Source of the DNA: Niveibacterium sp. 24ML
Lineage (GTDB): Bacteria; Pseudomonadota; Gammaproteobacteria; Burkholderiales; Rhodocyclaceae
Length of the DNA: 64,000 nucleotides
Assembly (NCBI RefSeq): GCF_026586805.1
Contig: NZ_JAPFHA010000004.1
Span: forward strand, 62,001-126,000
Reading direction: 5' to 3'
The notes below the pieces were generated by a model. The model was not told the origin of the DNA. It worked only from the letters and a program-made list of their open reading frames with translations, and ran no database searches. This document shows, in pieces, positions 41,731 through 50,921 of the stretch (position 1 is its first letter; every line of letters starts with the position of its first letter). The position numbers and the translations under genes are program-made.

Positions 41731-43278
41731 ATGAAGAAGATGCTTGCGATGCTGCTGACGGCGCTGGCCGTTGGCGTCGCTGCACCGGCCTGGTCTGCAG
41801 ACCAGACCAACGAAGCAACCGGCCCGGTTGCAACCGAAACGGCCAAGCCGGCCGCTGATGCGCCCGCCGCCGAAGCCAAGCCGGCCGATGCCGCGCCGGC
41901 AGCAGCCGACGCCCCCGCTGCCGCGGCACCGGCGGCAGCGGAAGCCGCACCCGCCGCAGCACCGCTGCCTGCACCGAACAAGGGCGATACCTCCTGGATG
42001 CTCATCTCCACCGTGCTGGTCACGCTGATGGTGATCCCTGGTCTCGCGCTGTTCTACGGTGGCCTGGTCCGCTCGAAGAACATGCTTTCGGTGCTGATGC
42101 AGGTGTTCGTCGTCTTCGCGCTGTGCGTGGTGCTGTGGGCCGTGTATGGCTACAGCCTCGCCTTCACCGAAGGCAATGCGTTCATTGGTGGCTTCGACAA
42201 GCTCTTCCTCAAGGGCATCACAGCTGACTCAGTGGCCGCCACCTTCAGCAAGGGTGTGTATATCCCCGAGATCGTCTATGTGATGTTCCAGGCTACCTTC
42301 GCCGCCATCACCCCGGCGCTGATCGTCGGTGCGTTCGCAGAGCGCATGAAGTTCTCGGCCGTGCTGTTGTTCGTCATCCTCTGGTTCACCTTTGCCTACC
42401 TGCCGATGGCGCACATGGTGTGGTACTGGGCGGGTCCGGATGCCTACACCGACGCTGCTGCAGGCGAAAAGGCCGCTGCAACCGCTGGTTGGCTGTTCCA
42501 GAAGGGTGCGCTGGACTTCGCTGGTGGCACCGTGGTGCACATCAACGCCGGTATCGCTGGCCTGGTCGGTGCCTTCATGGTTGGCAAGCGGATCGGTTAC
42601 GGCCGCGAAGCCATGGCACCGCACAGCCTGACGATGACGATGATCGGCGCGTCGCTGCTGTGGGTGGGCTGGTTCGGCTTCAACGCTGGCTCCAACCTTG
42701 AAGCCAACGGTATCGCTGGCATGGCATTCGCCAACACGATGGTCGCAACCGCTGCAGCAACGCTGGCTTGGCTGGTCGCCGAATGGCTGATCAAGGGCAA
42801 GCCCTCGATGCTCGGTGCTGCTTCCGGCGCGGTGGCGGGTCTGGTTGCGATCACCCCGGCATGTGGCTTCGTCGGCATCATGGGCGCCATCTTCATCGGC
42901 CTCGCTGCCGGCCTGGTCTGCCTCTGGGGTGTCAATGGTCTCAAGAAGATGCTCGGTGCAGACGACGCGCTCGACGTGTTCGGCGTGCATGGTATCGGCG
43001 GCATCCTCGGTGCGATCCTGACCGGTGTGTTTGCTGACCCGGCACTCGGCGGCGCGGGTGTCTATGACTACGTTGCGAACAAGGTTGGCGAGTTCTCGAT
43101 GACCGCCCAGGTGACCAGCCAGGTCTGGGGCGTCGTGGTCGCAATCCTCTGGTCGGGTGTCGTGTCCGTCATCGCCTACAAACTGGTCGATCTCTTCATC
43201 GGCCTGCGTGTGGCTGAAGACGAAGAGCGCGAAGGTCTGGACATCGCCTCGCACGGCGAGTCGGCTTACCACTACTGA
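41731..43278 (+). CDS. amtB: Ammonium transporter AmtB with Ala/Pro-rich extension
   Basis: 515 residues, versus roughly 400-430 for many Amt proteins. Signal peptide at 1-22 (cleaved after AWSA), then an alanine- and proline-rich stretch of about 60 residues (roughly 23-84) before the first membrane helix at about 89 (SWMLISTVLVTLMVI). The eleven-helix Amt core follows, with YLPMAHMVWYW and the late GVHGIGGILGAI carrying the pore histidine. It transports ammonium into the cell and is regulated by GlnK. Confidence 0.93.
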   Translation: MKKMLAMLLTALAVGVAAPAWSADQTNEATGPVATETAKPAADAPAAEAKPADAAPAAADAPAAAAPAAAEAAPAAAPLPAPNKGDTSWMLISTVLVTLMVIPGLALFYGGLVRSKNMLSVLMQVFVVFALCVVLWAVYGYSLAFTEGNAFIGGFDKLFLKGITADSVAATFSKGVYIPEIVYVMFQATFAAITPALIVGAFAERMKFSAVLLFVILWFTFAYLPMAHMVWYWAGPDAYTDAAAGEKAAATAGWLFQKGALDFAGGTVVHINAGIAGLVGAFMVGKRIGYGREAMAPHSLTMTMIGASLLWVGWFGFNAGSNLEANGIAGMAFANTMVATAAATLAWLVAEWLIKGKPSMLGAASGAVAGLVAITPACGFVGIMGAIFIGLAAGLVCLWGVNGLKKMLGADDALDVFGVHGIGGILGAILTGVFADPALGGAGVYDYVANKVGEFSMTAQVTSQVWGVVVAILWSGVVSVIAYKLVDLFIGLRVAEDEEREGLDIASHGESAYHY

Positions 43279-43316
43279 TCCACAGCGGCGCCCCCGCGCC
43301 GCGAATGGACAGCAAG

Positions 43317-43346
43317 AAAACGGGCACCCCTTGGGGTGCCCGTTTT
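43317..43346. terminator. Bidirectional terminator between amtB and mdeA
   Basis: A perfect 14-bp stem, AAAACGGGCACCCC with GGGGTGCCCGTTTT, with a TT apex. A-runs and T-runs on both sides make it suitable for the convergent amtB and mdeA transcripts. Confidence 0.9.
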
Positions 43347-43367
43347 CATTTCAGCGTCAGGCCAGCT

Positions 43368-44588
43368 TCAGGCGGCCGCTTGCGCTGAAGCTTCGCTGGC
43401 AGTGGTGAGGGCCTGCTCGAAATCCGCCAGCAGGTCTTCGGGGTCCTCAAGGCCGGCGGAGACGCGCACCAGCCCTTCCGGGATGCCGTGGGCGGCGCGC
43501 TCTTCCGGCGTGTAGGTGGAATGGGTCATGCTGGCCGGGTGCTGTGCCAGGGTTTCCGGGTCGCCGAGGCTGACTGCGCGGGTGACGAGCTTGAGCGCGT
43601 TCATGAAGCGTCGGCCGGTCTCGATGCCGCCCTTGAGCTCAAACGCGATCATGCCGCCGGCGCGCCTCATCTGACGCAGCGCGAGCACCCGCTGCGGGTG
43701 CGTCGGGTGGTCGGGGTAGTGCAGGCGTTCGACCAGTGGATGGTGGGCGAGCAGGGCCGCGATGGCCTTGGCGTTGTCGCAGTGGCGTTCCATCCGCAGC
43801 GCAAGGGTCTTGAGCCCCCGCAGCACGAGGTTCGCGTCCAGCGGCGAGAGCACGGCACCGGTCATGTCCTTGAGCCCGACGAGGCGGATGCGTTCGGCGG
43901 TGGGCGCATCGCAGACGACCAGCCCGGCGGTGACATCCCCGTGTCCGCTGAGGTACTTGGTTGCCGAGTGCAGCACGATATCCGCTCCCAACTCCAGCGG
44001 GCGTTGCAGGTAGGGCGTGCAGTAGGTGTTGTCGACCACGGTGATTGCGCCCTTCGCGCGCGCCAGCATGGAAACCTGGCGGATATCCACCAAGCGCATG
44101 TTCGGGTTGGCGGGCGTCTCGAAATAGACCACCTTGGTCTGCGGGGTCAGCGCGCCTTGCACCGCCACCGGGCTGGTCATGTCGCAATGGCGCACGACGA
44201 CGCCGAACCTGGCGAGGCCGTGATGCAGGAAGGAGAAGGTGCAACCGTAGAGCGTGGTGTCGACGAGGATCTCGTCGCCGGGTGAGAGCAGCGTCCATAA
44301 GGTGGCCGTGATGGCCCCCATGCCGGAGGCGAAGGCGACGCCGGCCTCTCCGCCTTCAAGGGCGGCGATGCGCGTTTCGAGCAGCGCGAGCGTCGGATTC
44401 GCGATGCGTGTGTAGAGGTAGCCCTGCGCCTCGCCGGCAAAGCAGGCGGCGCCGTGTTCGACGCTCGGAAACGCGAAGGTGCTGGTGTGGTAAATCGGCG
44501 GCACCAGCGCGCCTTGGTGACTCATCGGATCGTAGCCGTGGTGGATCGCGCGGGTTGCAAATCCGGTCTGTTGCGGGGGCTTGGCCAT
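43368..44588 (-). CDS. mdeA: Methionine gamma-lyase
   Basis: 406 residues. PLP lysine K211 in SATKYLSGHGD, and C116 in LYGCTFSFLHHG: both numbers match Pseudomonas putida methionine gamma-lyase, where this cysteine is diagnostic against cystathionine gamma-lyases. YTRIANPT and DNTYCTPYLQRPLELGAD are further matches. It converts methionine to methanethiol, ammonia and 2-oxobutanoate. It is divergent from an Lrp-type gene, as in the P. putida mdeA-mdeR pair. Confidence 0.88.
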   Translation of the reverse strand: MAKPPQQTGFATRAIHHGYDPMSHQGALVPPIYHTSTFAFPSVEHGAACFAGEAQGYLYTRIANPTLALLETRIAALEGGEAGVAFASGMGAITATLWTLLSPGDEILVDTTLYGCTFSFLHHGLARFGVVVRHCDMTSPVAVQGALTPQTKVVYFETPANPNMRLVDIRQVSMLARAKGAITVVDNTYCTPYLQRPLELGADIVLHSATKYLSGHGDVTAGLVVCDAPTAERIRLVGLKDMTGAVLSPLDANLVLRGLKTLALRMERHCDNAKAIAALLAHHPLVERLHYPDHPTHPQRVLALRQMRRAGGMIAFELKGGIETGRRFMNALKLVTRAVSLGDPETLAQHPASMTHSTYTPEERAAHGIPEGLVRVSAGLEDPEDLLADFEQALTTASEASAQAAA

Positions 44589-44662
44589 GGCGACGCCTTA
44601 CTTTCGATCTATCTTTGGATACGCGAATCCTAGTCACAAGCCGCCGGCGTTTCTTTGCAATT

Positions 44663-44691
44663 CATGCGCGTATTTGGCTAGAGTGCGCATG
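44663..44691. promoter_or_regulatory. CATGCGC/GCGCATG palindrome between mdeA and Lrp-type regulator
   Basis: CATGCGC (44663-44669) and GCGCATG (44685-44691) form a 7-bp inverted repeat with a 15-base spacer, 25 bases before the regulator's start. Its position between the divergent genes fits an Lrp/MdeR-type operator; the sequence is not a known consensus. Confidence 0.35.
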
Positions 44692-44715
44692 GATTGACCT
44701 TATGCGGGCACGGGG

Positions 44716-45198
44716 ATGAATAGATCAGACGATGCCGGGCTTGATGCGACCGATCGGCGCATCCTGGCCGAATTGCAGGACGATGCACGCCTGACCACCG
44801 CCGAACTGGGCGAGCGGGTGAACCTGAGTCAGTCGCCGTGCTGGCGGCGTGTGCGGCGGCTTGAGGACGAGGCCTACATCCAGACCTACCGGGCGGTGCT
44901 GGATGCACGCAAGCTCGGCTACGGCGTTACCGCCTTTGTCAGCATCATGCTCGAAAGCCATGCCCAGGCGCTCAGCCGCGACTTCGAAGCGCGCATCGCG
45001 CAGATCCCGGAAGTGATCGCCTGCCACAATGTCTCAGGCCGCTACGACTTCCTGCTCGAGGTCGTGGCGCGCGATCTGGAGAGCTTTGGCGTGTTTGCCC
45101 GTGACGTGCTGCGCGCCTTGCCCGGCGTGAAGGAGATCTACTCCAGCTTCTCGCTCAAGGAAATCAAATCGACCCGCAGCTTGCCGATCTTCGGCTGA
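44716..45198 (+). CDS. mdeR: Lrp/AsnC-family regulator, probable MdeR
   Basis: 160 residues. Helix-turn-helix at about 10-55 (LDATDRRILAELQDDARLTT, VNLSQSPCWRRVRRLE) and a C-terminal RAM (ligand-binding) domain. Beside methionine gamma-lyase, it probably activates mdeA in response to methionine, as MdeR does in P. putida; the symbol rests on that context. Confidence 0.8.
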   Translation: MNRSDDAGLDATDRRILAELQDDARLTTAELGERVNLSQSPCWRRVRRLEDEAYIQTYRAVLDARKLGYGVTAFVSIMLESHAQALSRDFEARIAQIPEVIACHNVSGRYDFLLEVVARDLESFGVFARDVLRALPGVKEIYSSFSLKEIKSTRSLPIFG

Positions 45199-45272
45199 GC
45201 CCCGGGCAAAGGCGCCGCGTGACCTTGGCTGCGTGCAGCCCTGCCGTGCCGTCAGGGGGCTGGCCGCCCCGG

Positions 45273-45971
45273 TCAGGGCACTTCAGACCAGCGCATGCGG
45301 CTTTCCACGCGTGCGGCGTGGCTGGCGAGGCGCGGGCCGAAGCTCTTTTCGTATTTGCGCGGGTTGGGCAGCATCACCGCAAGGCGCGCCGACTGGCTTG
45401 CGCCCAGTTGCGCGGCAGAAACCTTGTAGTAGCGGCGCGCGGCGGCCTCGGCGCCAAAGATGCCGTTGCCCCATTCGACCACGTTCAGATACACCTCCAG
45501 AATCCGCCGCTTGCTCCAGAGCGTTTCGATCATCACGGTGATCACCGCTTCTTCCGCCTTGCGCACGTAGCTGCGGGTCGGGCTCAGGAAAAGGTTCTTC
45601 GCCAGTTGCTGGCTGATGGTCGATCCACCGCGGATCGGCTTGCCGCGCTTGGCCAGCTTTTCGTTCTTTTCCAGCGCTTTCTGAATTGCGTCCCAGTCAA
45701 AGCCGTCGTGGTCAACGAAACCGTCGTCCTCGGCGGCGATCACGGCGCGCTTGAGGTTCGTCGAGATCTGCTCGTACGGCACCCACTGGTGTTTGAGCTG
45801 TGCTGCGGGGTCTTTCTCGCGCAGTTCGCTCAGTCGCAGCGCCATGAAGCTCGTTTCGCCGGGGTTGAAGCGGGTCCACCAGAGCACATGGCCGAACAGC
45901 CACAACTGGTAGGCAATCAAGAGCAAAAGCAGCGTGAGCAGGCCACGCTTGAACCACTTCCAGGCGTTCAT
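45273..45971 (-). CDS. mtgA: Monofunctional peptidoglycan transglycosylase MtgA
   Basis: 232 residues from the ATG at 45971. One N-terminal membrane helix (about 8-30) and a GT51 domain with the catalytic glutamate in VIAAEDDGFVDHDGFDW and RGGSTISQQLAKNLFLS. It polymerises lipid II into glycan strands in the periplasm. Its start overlaps the aroE stop (ATGA). Confidence 0.93.
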   Translation of the reverse strand: MNAWKWFKRGLLTLLLLLIAYQLWLFGHVLWWTRFNPGETSFMALRLSELREKDPAAQLKHQWVPYEQISTNLKRAVIAAEDDGFVDHDGFDWDAIQKALEKNEKLAKRGKPIRGGSTISQQLAKNLFLSPTRSYVRKAEEAVITVMIETLWSKRRILEVYLNVVEWGNGIFGAEAAARRYYKVSAAQLGASQSARLAVMLPNPRKYEKSFGPRLASHAARVESRMRWSEVP

Positions 45972-46801
45972 GAGGCTTGCTGCAAGGCCGCACGCAACTC
46001 GGCGCGCACGGTGCGGGTGTCGGGGCGCACCCCGCGCCAGATGAAGAAGGATTCCGCCGCCTGCTCGACCAGCATGCCCAGCCCGTCGGCCAGGTGTTCG
46101 GCGCCCAGTTCGCGGGCCGCGAGCATGAAGCGGGTTTCCTCGCGTCCGTACATCATGTCGTAGGCCCACGCGCCGGGCGCATACACCCCGGCCGGAAGCG
46201 GCGGCGCGTCGTCTGACAGTGAAGACGATGTTGCGTTGATCACCAGGTCGAAAGTGCTGCCGCTCAGGGCCTCGAAGCCGCACGCAAAGAGCGCGCAGGC
46301 GCGCCCTTCGGGCTGGAACTCGGTGGCCAGCGCCGCGGCTTTCTCGGGCGTGCGGTTGGCTATGGTGAGTGCCGAAGGCGCTTCGGCCAGCAGCGGCAGC
46401 AAAGCGCCGCGGGCCGCACCGCCAGCGCCCAGCAACAGCACGCGGCGGCCTTCGAGCGGGCAGCCGAGCTGCTGCAGGTCGCGCACCAGGCCAACGCCGT
46501 CGGTGTTGTCGGCGGTGATGCCGTGCGCATCAAAAATCAGGGTGTTTGCTGCTCCGGCGGCAGCGGCCCGCGCCGATCGCCGATCGGCCAGCGCGAAGGC
46601 TTCCAGCTTGAACGGCACGGTCACGTTGGCGCCCCTCCCGCCGGCGGCGCGGAAGGCGGCCACTGCGCCCGCGAAGCCTTCGCGTGGCGCCAGCAGCGCT
46701 TCGTAGCTGAGCGGCTGGCCGGTCAGTGCCGCGAAGCGTGCGTGGATGAAGGGCGATTTGCTGTGGGCAATCGGGTTGCCAAAAACGGCGTAACGGTCCA
46801 T
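45968..46801 (-). CDS. aroE: Shikimate dehydrogenase
   Basis: 277 residues. FGNPIAHSKSPFIHARFA, NVTVPFKLEAF (catalytic lysine), the ADNTDGVGL substrate aspartate and LLLGAGGAARGALLPL (NADPH site). It reduces 3-dehydroshikimate to shikimate in aromatic amino-acid synthesis. Between tonB-like and mtgA genes, coupled to mtgA. Confidence 0.95.
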   Translation of the reverse strand: MDRYAVFGNPIAHSKSPFIHARFAALTGQPLSYEALLAPREGFAGAVAAFRAAGGRGANVTVPFKLEAFALADRRSARAAAAGAANTLIFDAHGITADNTDGVGLVRDLQQLGCPLEGRRVLLLGAGGAARGALLPLLAEAPSALTIANRTPEKAAALATEFQPEGRACALFACGFEALSGSTFDLVINATSSSLSDDAPPLPAGVYAPGAWAYDMMYGREETRFMLAARELGAEHLADGLGMLVEQAAESFFIWRGVRPDTRTVRAELRAALQQAS

Positions 46802-46821
46802 GGCGCGCTCCGGGGGCGGGT

Positions 46822-48036
46822 TTACTTGCTGTCGCGCGCTTCGAGCGCGTCGCCTTCTTTCGAGAAGTTCCAGGTGCGGGCAATCACCAGCACATCGACG
46901 TCTTTCTTCAGATTGGGCGGGAAGGGTGCAAACGGCGATGAAAGCTGCAGGATGCGCATTGCGGCATCGTCCAGCGTGCGATTGCCGGACGAGCGTTTGA
47001 CCTCGGCGCTCGCAATCGTGCCGTCAGACCGGATCTCCACGGCCACCATCAAGTTCCCGTAGATCTTGCCCTTGCGATCCTGCGGGAAGTTGAGCGTGCC
47101 AACACGCTCGATCTTCTGGCGCCAGTCTTCAACATACTGGGCAAAACGATATTCGGTGGTTCGCGCACCGACAAAAGCCTTGCGCGGACGCTGCGCATAC
47201 TCCTGCAGTTGTTTGTCGATCGCGGCCTCTTGCTTGGCAATCGCGCGCGCGCTTTCCACCAGGTCAAGCCCGCTGGAGCGAGGCGCGTTAGGGCTTTCTT
47301 TCGGCTTTGCCTGGGCGACCTGCGTCTGCGACAGCCCCTTGTTGCGGGCCAGCAACTCGCGCTGGCGCTCTTCCAGTTGTTCGACCCGGCGTTGCGCTTC
47401 AAGCAGGGTGTCGCCTTCCTTGCTCTGGTCCTGCGGCGGCACCGGGGTGGTCGGCATGGCCTTCTGCTTGCTGTTGCCGCCGCCATCCAGGTTGGCTTGC
47501 GCCAGCGCCTGCGGGTCTTTCGGTGCGCGCGCGTGCTTGGCGTTCACCAGCACGATGTCTAGCCCCTTGTCGCGCTGCCGCTGGAGCTTTGCGTCAGGCA
47601 TGCTGAACTGCAGCGCAAGCAGGGCCGCATGCAGCACGATCGACACGGCGACCGCGCCCCAGAAGATGTTCTCGCTACCGATGCGGCGGGTGGCGGGTGG
47701 CAGCTTCAAGCGGCGGCGCTTGGCCGGGGCGCCTGTCTTGGCACTGGCTTGCGGCCTTGCGTCCGCGGGACTGGCTGCGGGCTTGCCTGCCGGCGCCGTG
47801 GCCGCTTTGGTCGCGTTGGCGGCGGGCTTTGCTGGCGGTTTCGTGGGGGGCTTCGCGGCCGCCTTGTCAGCGCTGGCGGGCTTGGCCTCGGCCCTGGCGG
47901 GCGGCGCGGGTTTGCCTGACGCAGCTTTGGCGGCCGGGCGAGCCCCGGTGCCCGCGGCCTTCTCAGGGCCTTTGGCGGCGGTGGCGCCGGGCTGCGGTGT
48001 GGCGGCCGGCTTGCGAGGGACTTGTGCGTTTGACAT
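46822..48036 (-). CDS. TonB-like energy transducer
   Basis: 404 residues. A long Ala/Pro/Lys-rich segment (about 1-105) precedes one membrane helix (about 125-145, NIFWGAVAVSIVLHAALLAL). A charged periplasmic coiled-coil (EAQRRVEQLEERQRELLARN) leads to a C-terminal TonB domain (YGNLMVAVEIRSDGTIASAE). The cytoplasmic N-terminal extension is unusual: most TonB proteins start near their anchor. No exbB/exbD in the window. It ends 20 bases upstream of aroE. Confidence 0.8.
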   Translation of the reverse strand: MSNAQVPRKPAATPQPGATAAKGPEKAAGTGARPAAKAASGKPAPPARAEAKPASADKAAAKPPTKPPAKPAANATKAATAPAGKPAASPADARPQASAKTGAPAKRRRLKLPPATRRIGSENIFWGAVAVSIVLHAALLALQFSMPDAKLQRQRDKGLDIVLVNAKHARAPKDPQALAQANLDGGGNSKQKAMPTTPVPPQDQSKEGDTLLEAQRRVEQLEERQRELLARNKGLSQTQVAQAKPKESPNAPRSSGLDLVESARAIAKQEAAIDKQLQEYAQRPRKAFVGARTTEYRFAQYVEDWRQKIERVGTLNFPQDRKGKIYGNLMVAVEIRSDGTIASAEVKRSSGNRTLDDAAMRILQLSSPFAPFPPNLKKDVDVLVIARTWNFSKEGDALEARDSK

Positions 48037-48065
48037 CGGAGCGCGAGTTTAGCGTGATGTGAGGC

Positions 48066-49973
48066 TCAAACGGCGTCTTCCTCGTCGCCGGGCAGGACAT
48101 TGGCATCCGGCGCAAGGGTCTCCAGGTACCGCACTGCCAGATCGGGCGCGAGGTCGTCATAGCGCTCGATCGCCAACCTCACATGGCTGCCGGCCGGCAG
48201 ATCCGGCAGCGAATGCACCTTGATCACCAGCGGGATTGCATCGAGCCGCACCAGGTTCTCGCGCCAGACATGGCCTTCGGGCTGGAAGTCGGGCCCTTGC
48301 TGACGCAGCCAGCGCAGGCACCAGTAACGTTCCATCTGGCGTTGATAGTCGGCGTAGGCGGCATAGGCCAGCTCGAAGTCGTTCATCGCCGCCGCCAACT
48401 CGGCCGATCCTTTGGCGAAGGGGGCGGTTTCACCACACAGGTGCGCGATCAACTGGCGCTGGTTGACCAGGTCGACATAGCGGCGCAGCGGCGAGCTGGA
48501 CCACGCGTAGCAATCGACCCCCAGGCCGTCGTGCGGCGCGGCGGCCGTGGTCATGCGGACTCGGCCGCCGGTTTGCGCACGGTAGATGGCCGGGATGCCG
48601 GCATCCGCGAGCACGCGGCCCCAGGTGCTGTTGGCCGCGATCATCAACTCGGCAACCAGCTTGTCGAGCGGCGAACCGCGCTTGCGGCGCTGGATGTCGA
48701 CCAGGCCGGGGCCGTCGGCGGTTTCAACCGACCAGTCGACGTAGAAGTTGAAGTCGAACGCGTTCTGGTTGGCCGAGGGTTTGCCGCGGCCGGCTTCGAG
48801 CACGGTGGCCAGTTCCCACAGCAGCTTGAGTTCGTCGCGCCAGGGGAAGTCGGGCAATTCGCCCGCCAGGGTGTCTTCGTTGAAGACCGGTTCAATGTCG
48901 TGGTGGCGCAGGTTCGCGGCCACCGGCACGATCTCGACGCGGCTTGAATGGCCGGCGATCGAAAGATCGGCATTGACGTCCAGGTACAGCGAAACCGCCG
49001 GGCAGTCGCGACCCTCGCTCAGCGTGTACCGGCTCACCGCGTCGTCCGGCATCATCGTGATCTTGTCGCCGGGCATGTACACCGTGGACAAACGCTTGCG
49101 CGCCACCGCGTCGAGCGGTGATCCCTGCGGCATGCCGATGCCCGGCGCGGCGATATGGATGCCGACGCGCCAGCCGCCGCCGTCGCGCGGCGTCACCGAA
49201 AACGCATCGTCGATCTCGGTGGTGGTGGCGTCGTCGATCGAGAAAGCCCGCACATCGGCGCGCTCGAGCGCGCGCACCGGTTCCGGGACTTCGTGCGGCG
49301 GGAAGTCGATGCCCTCCGGGAAGTGTTCCGAGAGGAAGCGCGCGCGGTGATAGGCGTGTGCGTTCGCGAAGGCGCCGCAGGCCAGCAGCAATTGCGGCAG
49401 GCTGCGCCCGCTGCGCTCGCAGGCGAGTTCGACCCCCTTGGTTTCGAGCTTGTTGCGATCGGGCTTGACCAGCAACTGCGTGACGATGGCCGCCACCTCG
49501 GCCGGCAGGCGGCCGGCTTCGAGTTCGCTCGCGTAGCGTTCGATGGTTTCCTGCTGCAGGCGCTTCTTCTCAAGCCCGGCCAGCGCGGCTTGCAGGATTT
49601 CGGGCGGCGCCTTGCGGAAGCGCCCCTTGCCCTTGCGGTGAAAGTGCACCGGCGAGGCCTGCAGCTTGAGCAGCAGCGCCACCGACTCGACCGCGCTCGG
49701 CACATGGCCGAAGTACTCTGCCGCCAGATCGGAGAACAGGAATTCGCCCTCGCCGCAGACTTCGTAGAGGAAGTCGGTCTCCAGCCCTTCGGCTTCGCGT
49801 TCGGCCGCGGCCATCAACTCGCTCGCGGCGGGCGTATGGAACTGCATCAGCACGTTGGCTGTTTTGAGCTTCACCCGCTTGCCGTGCGGCGTTTCCACCT
49901 GGAGCGAGGTATCGGTTTGGGTGAGGATCGTCGCGGGCTTGAAGGCCCCATCCTCTTCGAACAGCACGTGCAT
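48066..49973 (-). CDS. RNase II/VacB-family 3'-5' exoribonuclease
   Basis: 635 residues, close to E. coli RNase II (644). The RNB catalytic region spans about 240-560. The metal-binding motif is SIDDATTTEIDDAFS: D247, E253, D255 and D256 align with E. coli D201, D207, D209 and D210, so one aspartate is glutamate here. SSPLRRYVDLVNQRQLIAHL is the conserved late block. No clear S1 domain at the C-terminus. It degrades single-stranded RNA. Ends 29 bases upstream of the tonB-like gene. Confidence 0.88.
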   Translation of the reverse strand: MHVLFEEDGAFKPATILTQTDTSLQVETPHGKRVKLKTANVLMQFHTPAASELMAAAEREAEGLETDFLYEVCGEGEFLFSDLAAEYFGHVPSAVESVALLLKLQASPVHFHRKGKGRFRKAPPEILQAALAGLEKKRLQQETIERYASELEAGRLPAEVAAIVTQLLVKPDRNKLETKGVELACERSGRSLPQLLLACGAFANAHAYHRARFLSEHFPEGIDFPPHEVPEPVRALERADVRAFSIDDATTTEIDDAFSVTPRDGGGWRVGIHIAAPGIGMPQGSPLDAVARKRLSTVYMPGDKITMMPDDAVSRYTLSEGRDCPAVSLYLDVNADLSIAGHSSRVEIVPVAANLRHHDIEPVFNEDTLAGELPDFPWRDELKLLWELATVLEAGRGKPSANQNAFDFNFYVDWSVETADGPGLVDIQRRKRGSPLDKLVAELMIAANSTWGRVLADAGIPAIYRAQTGGRVRMTTAAAPHDGLGVDCYAWSSSPLRRYVDLVNQRQLIAHLCGETAPFAKGSAELAAAMNDFELAYAAYADYQRQMERYWCLRWLRQQGPDFQPEGHVWRENLVRLDAIPLVIKVHSLPDLPAGSHVRLAIERYDDLAPDLAVRYLETLAPDANVLPGDEEDAV

Positions 49974-50033
49974 GGCAGCCCAGCTTGAAGCAAACCGAAA
50001 ATTATACCGGAGGGGGTGCTGCGGCTGGTGAGA

Positions 50034-50921
50034 TCAGCCGGCCGCGGGGCGTGCCGCACGCAGCGCGTCGGCCGAGTAGAGCGCCAGCGCCGCCCAGATC
50101 AGCGCGAAGGCGGCCAGGTCTGCGCTGCGGAAGGCTTCGCCGAAGAGCAGCACGGCGATCAGGAAGTTCAAGGTGGGCGAGAGGTACTGCACCAGCCCCA
50201 CGGTTGATAGCGGCAGGCGGCGCGCCGCTTCGGCGAACAGCGCGAGCGGGATCGTCGTCATCACGCCCGCCACCGGCAGCAGCGCGGTGACCACTGGCCG
50301 ATCGCCCAGGTGCAGGCCGCCGCTGATGGCGAGCCAGCCCAGATAACCCAGCGCGAAGGGGGCGACCAACAGGGTCTCGACGAAGAGCCCGTTCTGCGCG
50401 TCGATCGGTGCGCGTTTGCGCAGCAGGCCGTAGGTGCCGAAGGTGCCGGCCAGGAAAAGGGCGATCCACGGCAGGCTGCCGGTCTGCCAGACCTTCAGCG
50501 CGACGCCGGCAGCTGCAACGCCCACAGCCAGGCGTTGCAGCGGGCGCAGGCGTTCGCCCAGAAACAGACGCCCGAAGAGCACGTTGACCAGCGGGTTGAT
50601 GAAATAGCCCAGGCTCGCTTCAACCAGGCGCCCAGCGCCCACCGACCAGACGAAAACCAGCCAGTTTGCGCTGGTGAGGCAGGCGGTCAGCGCCAGCAGG
50701 CCCAGCAGACGAGGCTGGCCGAGTACGGTCCGCAGCACGCCGAATCCCTGCCGCAGGCCGATCCAGGCGGCGAGCAGCAGCACTGACCAGAGCACCCGAT
50801 GCGCGACGATCTCGGTCGCCGGGATCGAACCCACTGCATGGAAGTAGAGTGGGGAGAGGCCCCAGATGCCAAATGCGCCCAGCGCGCAGGCCAGCCCGCG
50901 CTGCGACGCGGTGAGGCTCAC
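50034..50921 (-). CDS. rarD: RarD-type EamA-family transporter
   Basis: 295 residues, ten predicted membrane helices in two EamA halves. The opening CALGAFGIWGLSPLYFHAVG and LVEASLGYFINPLVNVLFG are RarD signatures. A metabolite exporter or permease; its substrate is not known. It starts 4 bases inside the YqiA-like gene end, so the two are coupled. Confidence 0.88.
   Translation of the reverse strand: MSLTASQRGLACALGAFGIWGLSPLYFHAVGSIPATEIVAHRVLWSVLLLAAWIGLRQGFGVLRTVLGQPRLLGLLALTACLTSANWLVFVWSVGAGRLVEASLGYFINPLVNVLFGRLFLGERLRPLQRLAVGVAAAGVALKVWQTGSLPWIALFLAGTFGTYGLLRKRAPIDAQNGLFVETLLVAPFALGYLGWLAISGGLHLGDRPVVTALLPVAGVMTTIPLALFAEAARRLPLSTVGLVQYLSPTLNFLIAVLLFGEAFRSADLAAFALIWAALALYSADALRAARPAAG

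Noticed and set aside
42229-43272. 347-codon open frame antisense to amtB
   Set aside because: Histidine- and aspartate-rich translation, typical of the reverse complement of membrane-protein codons.
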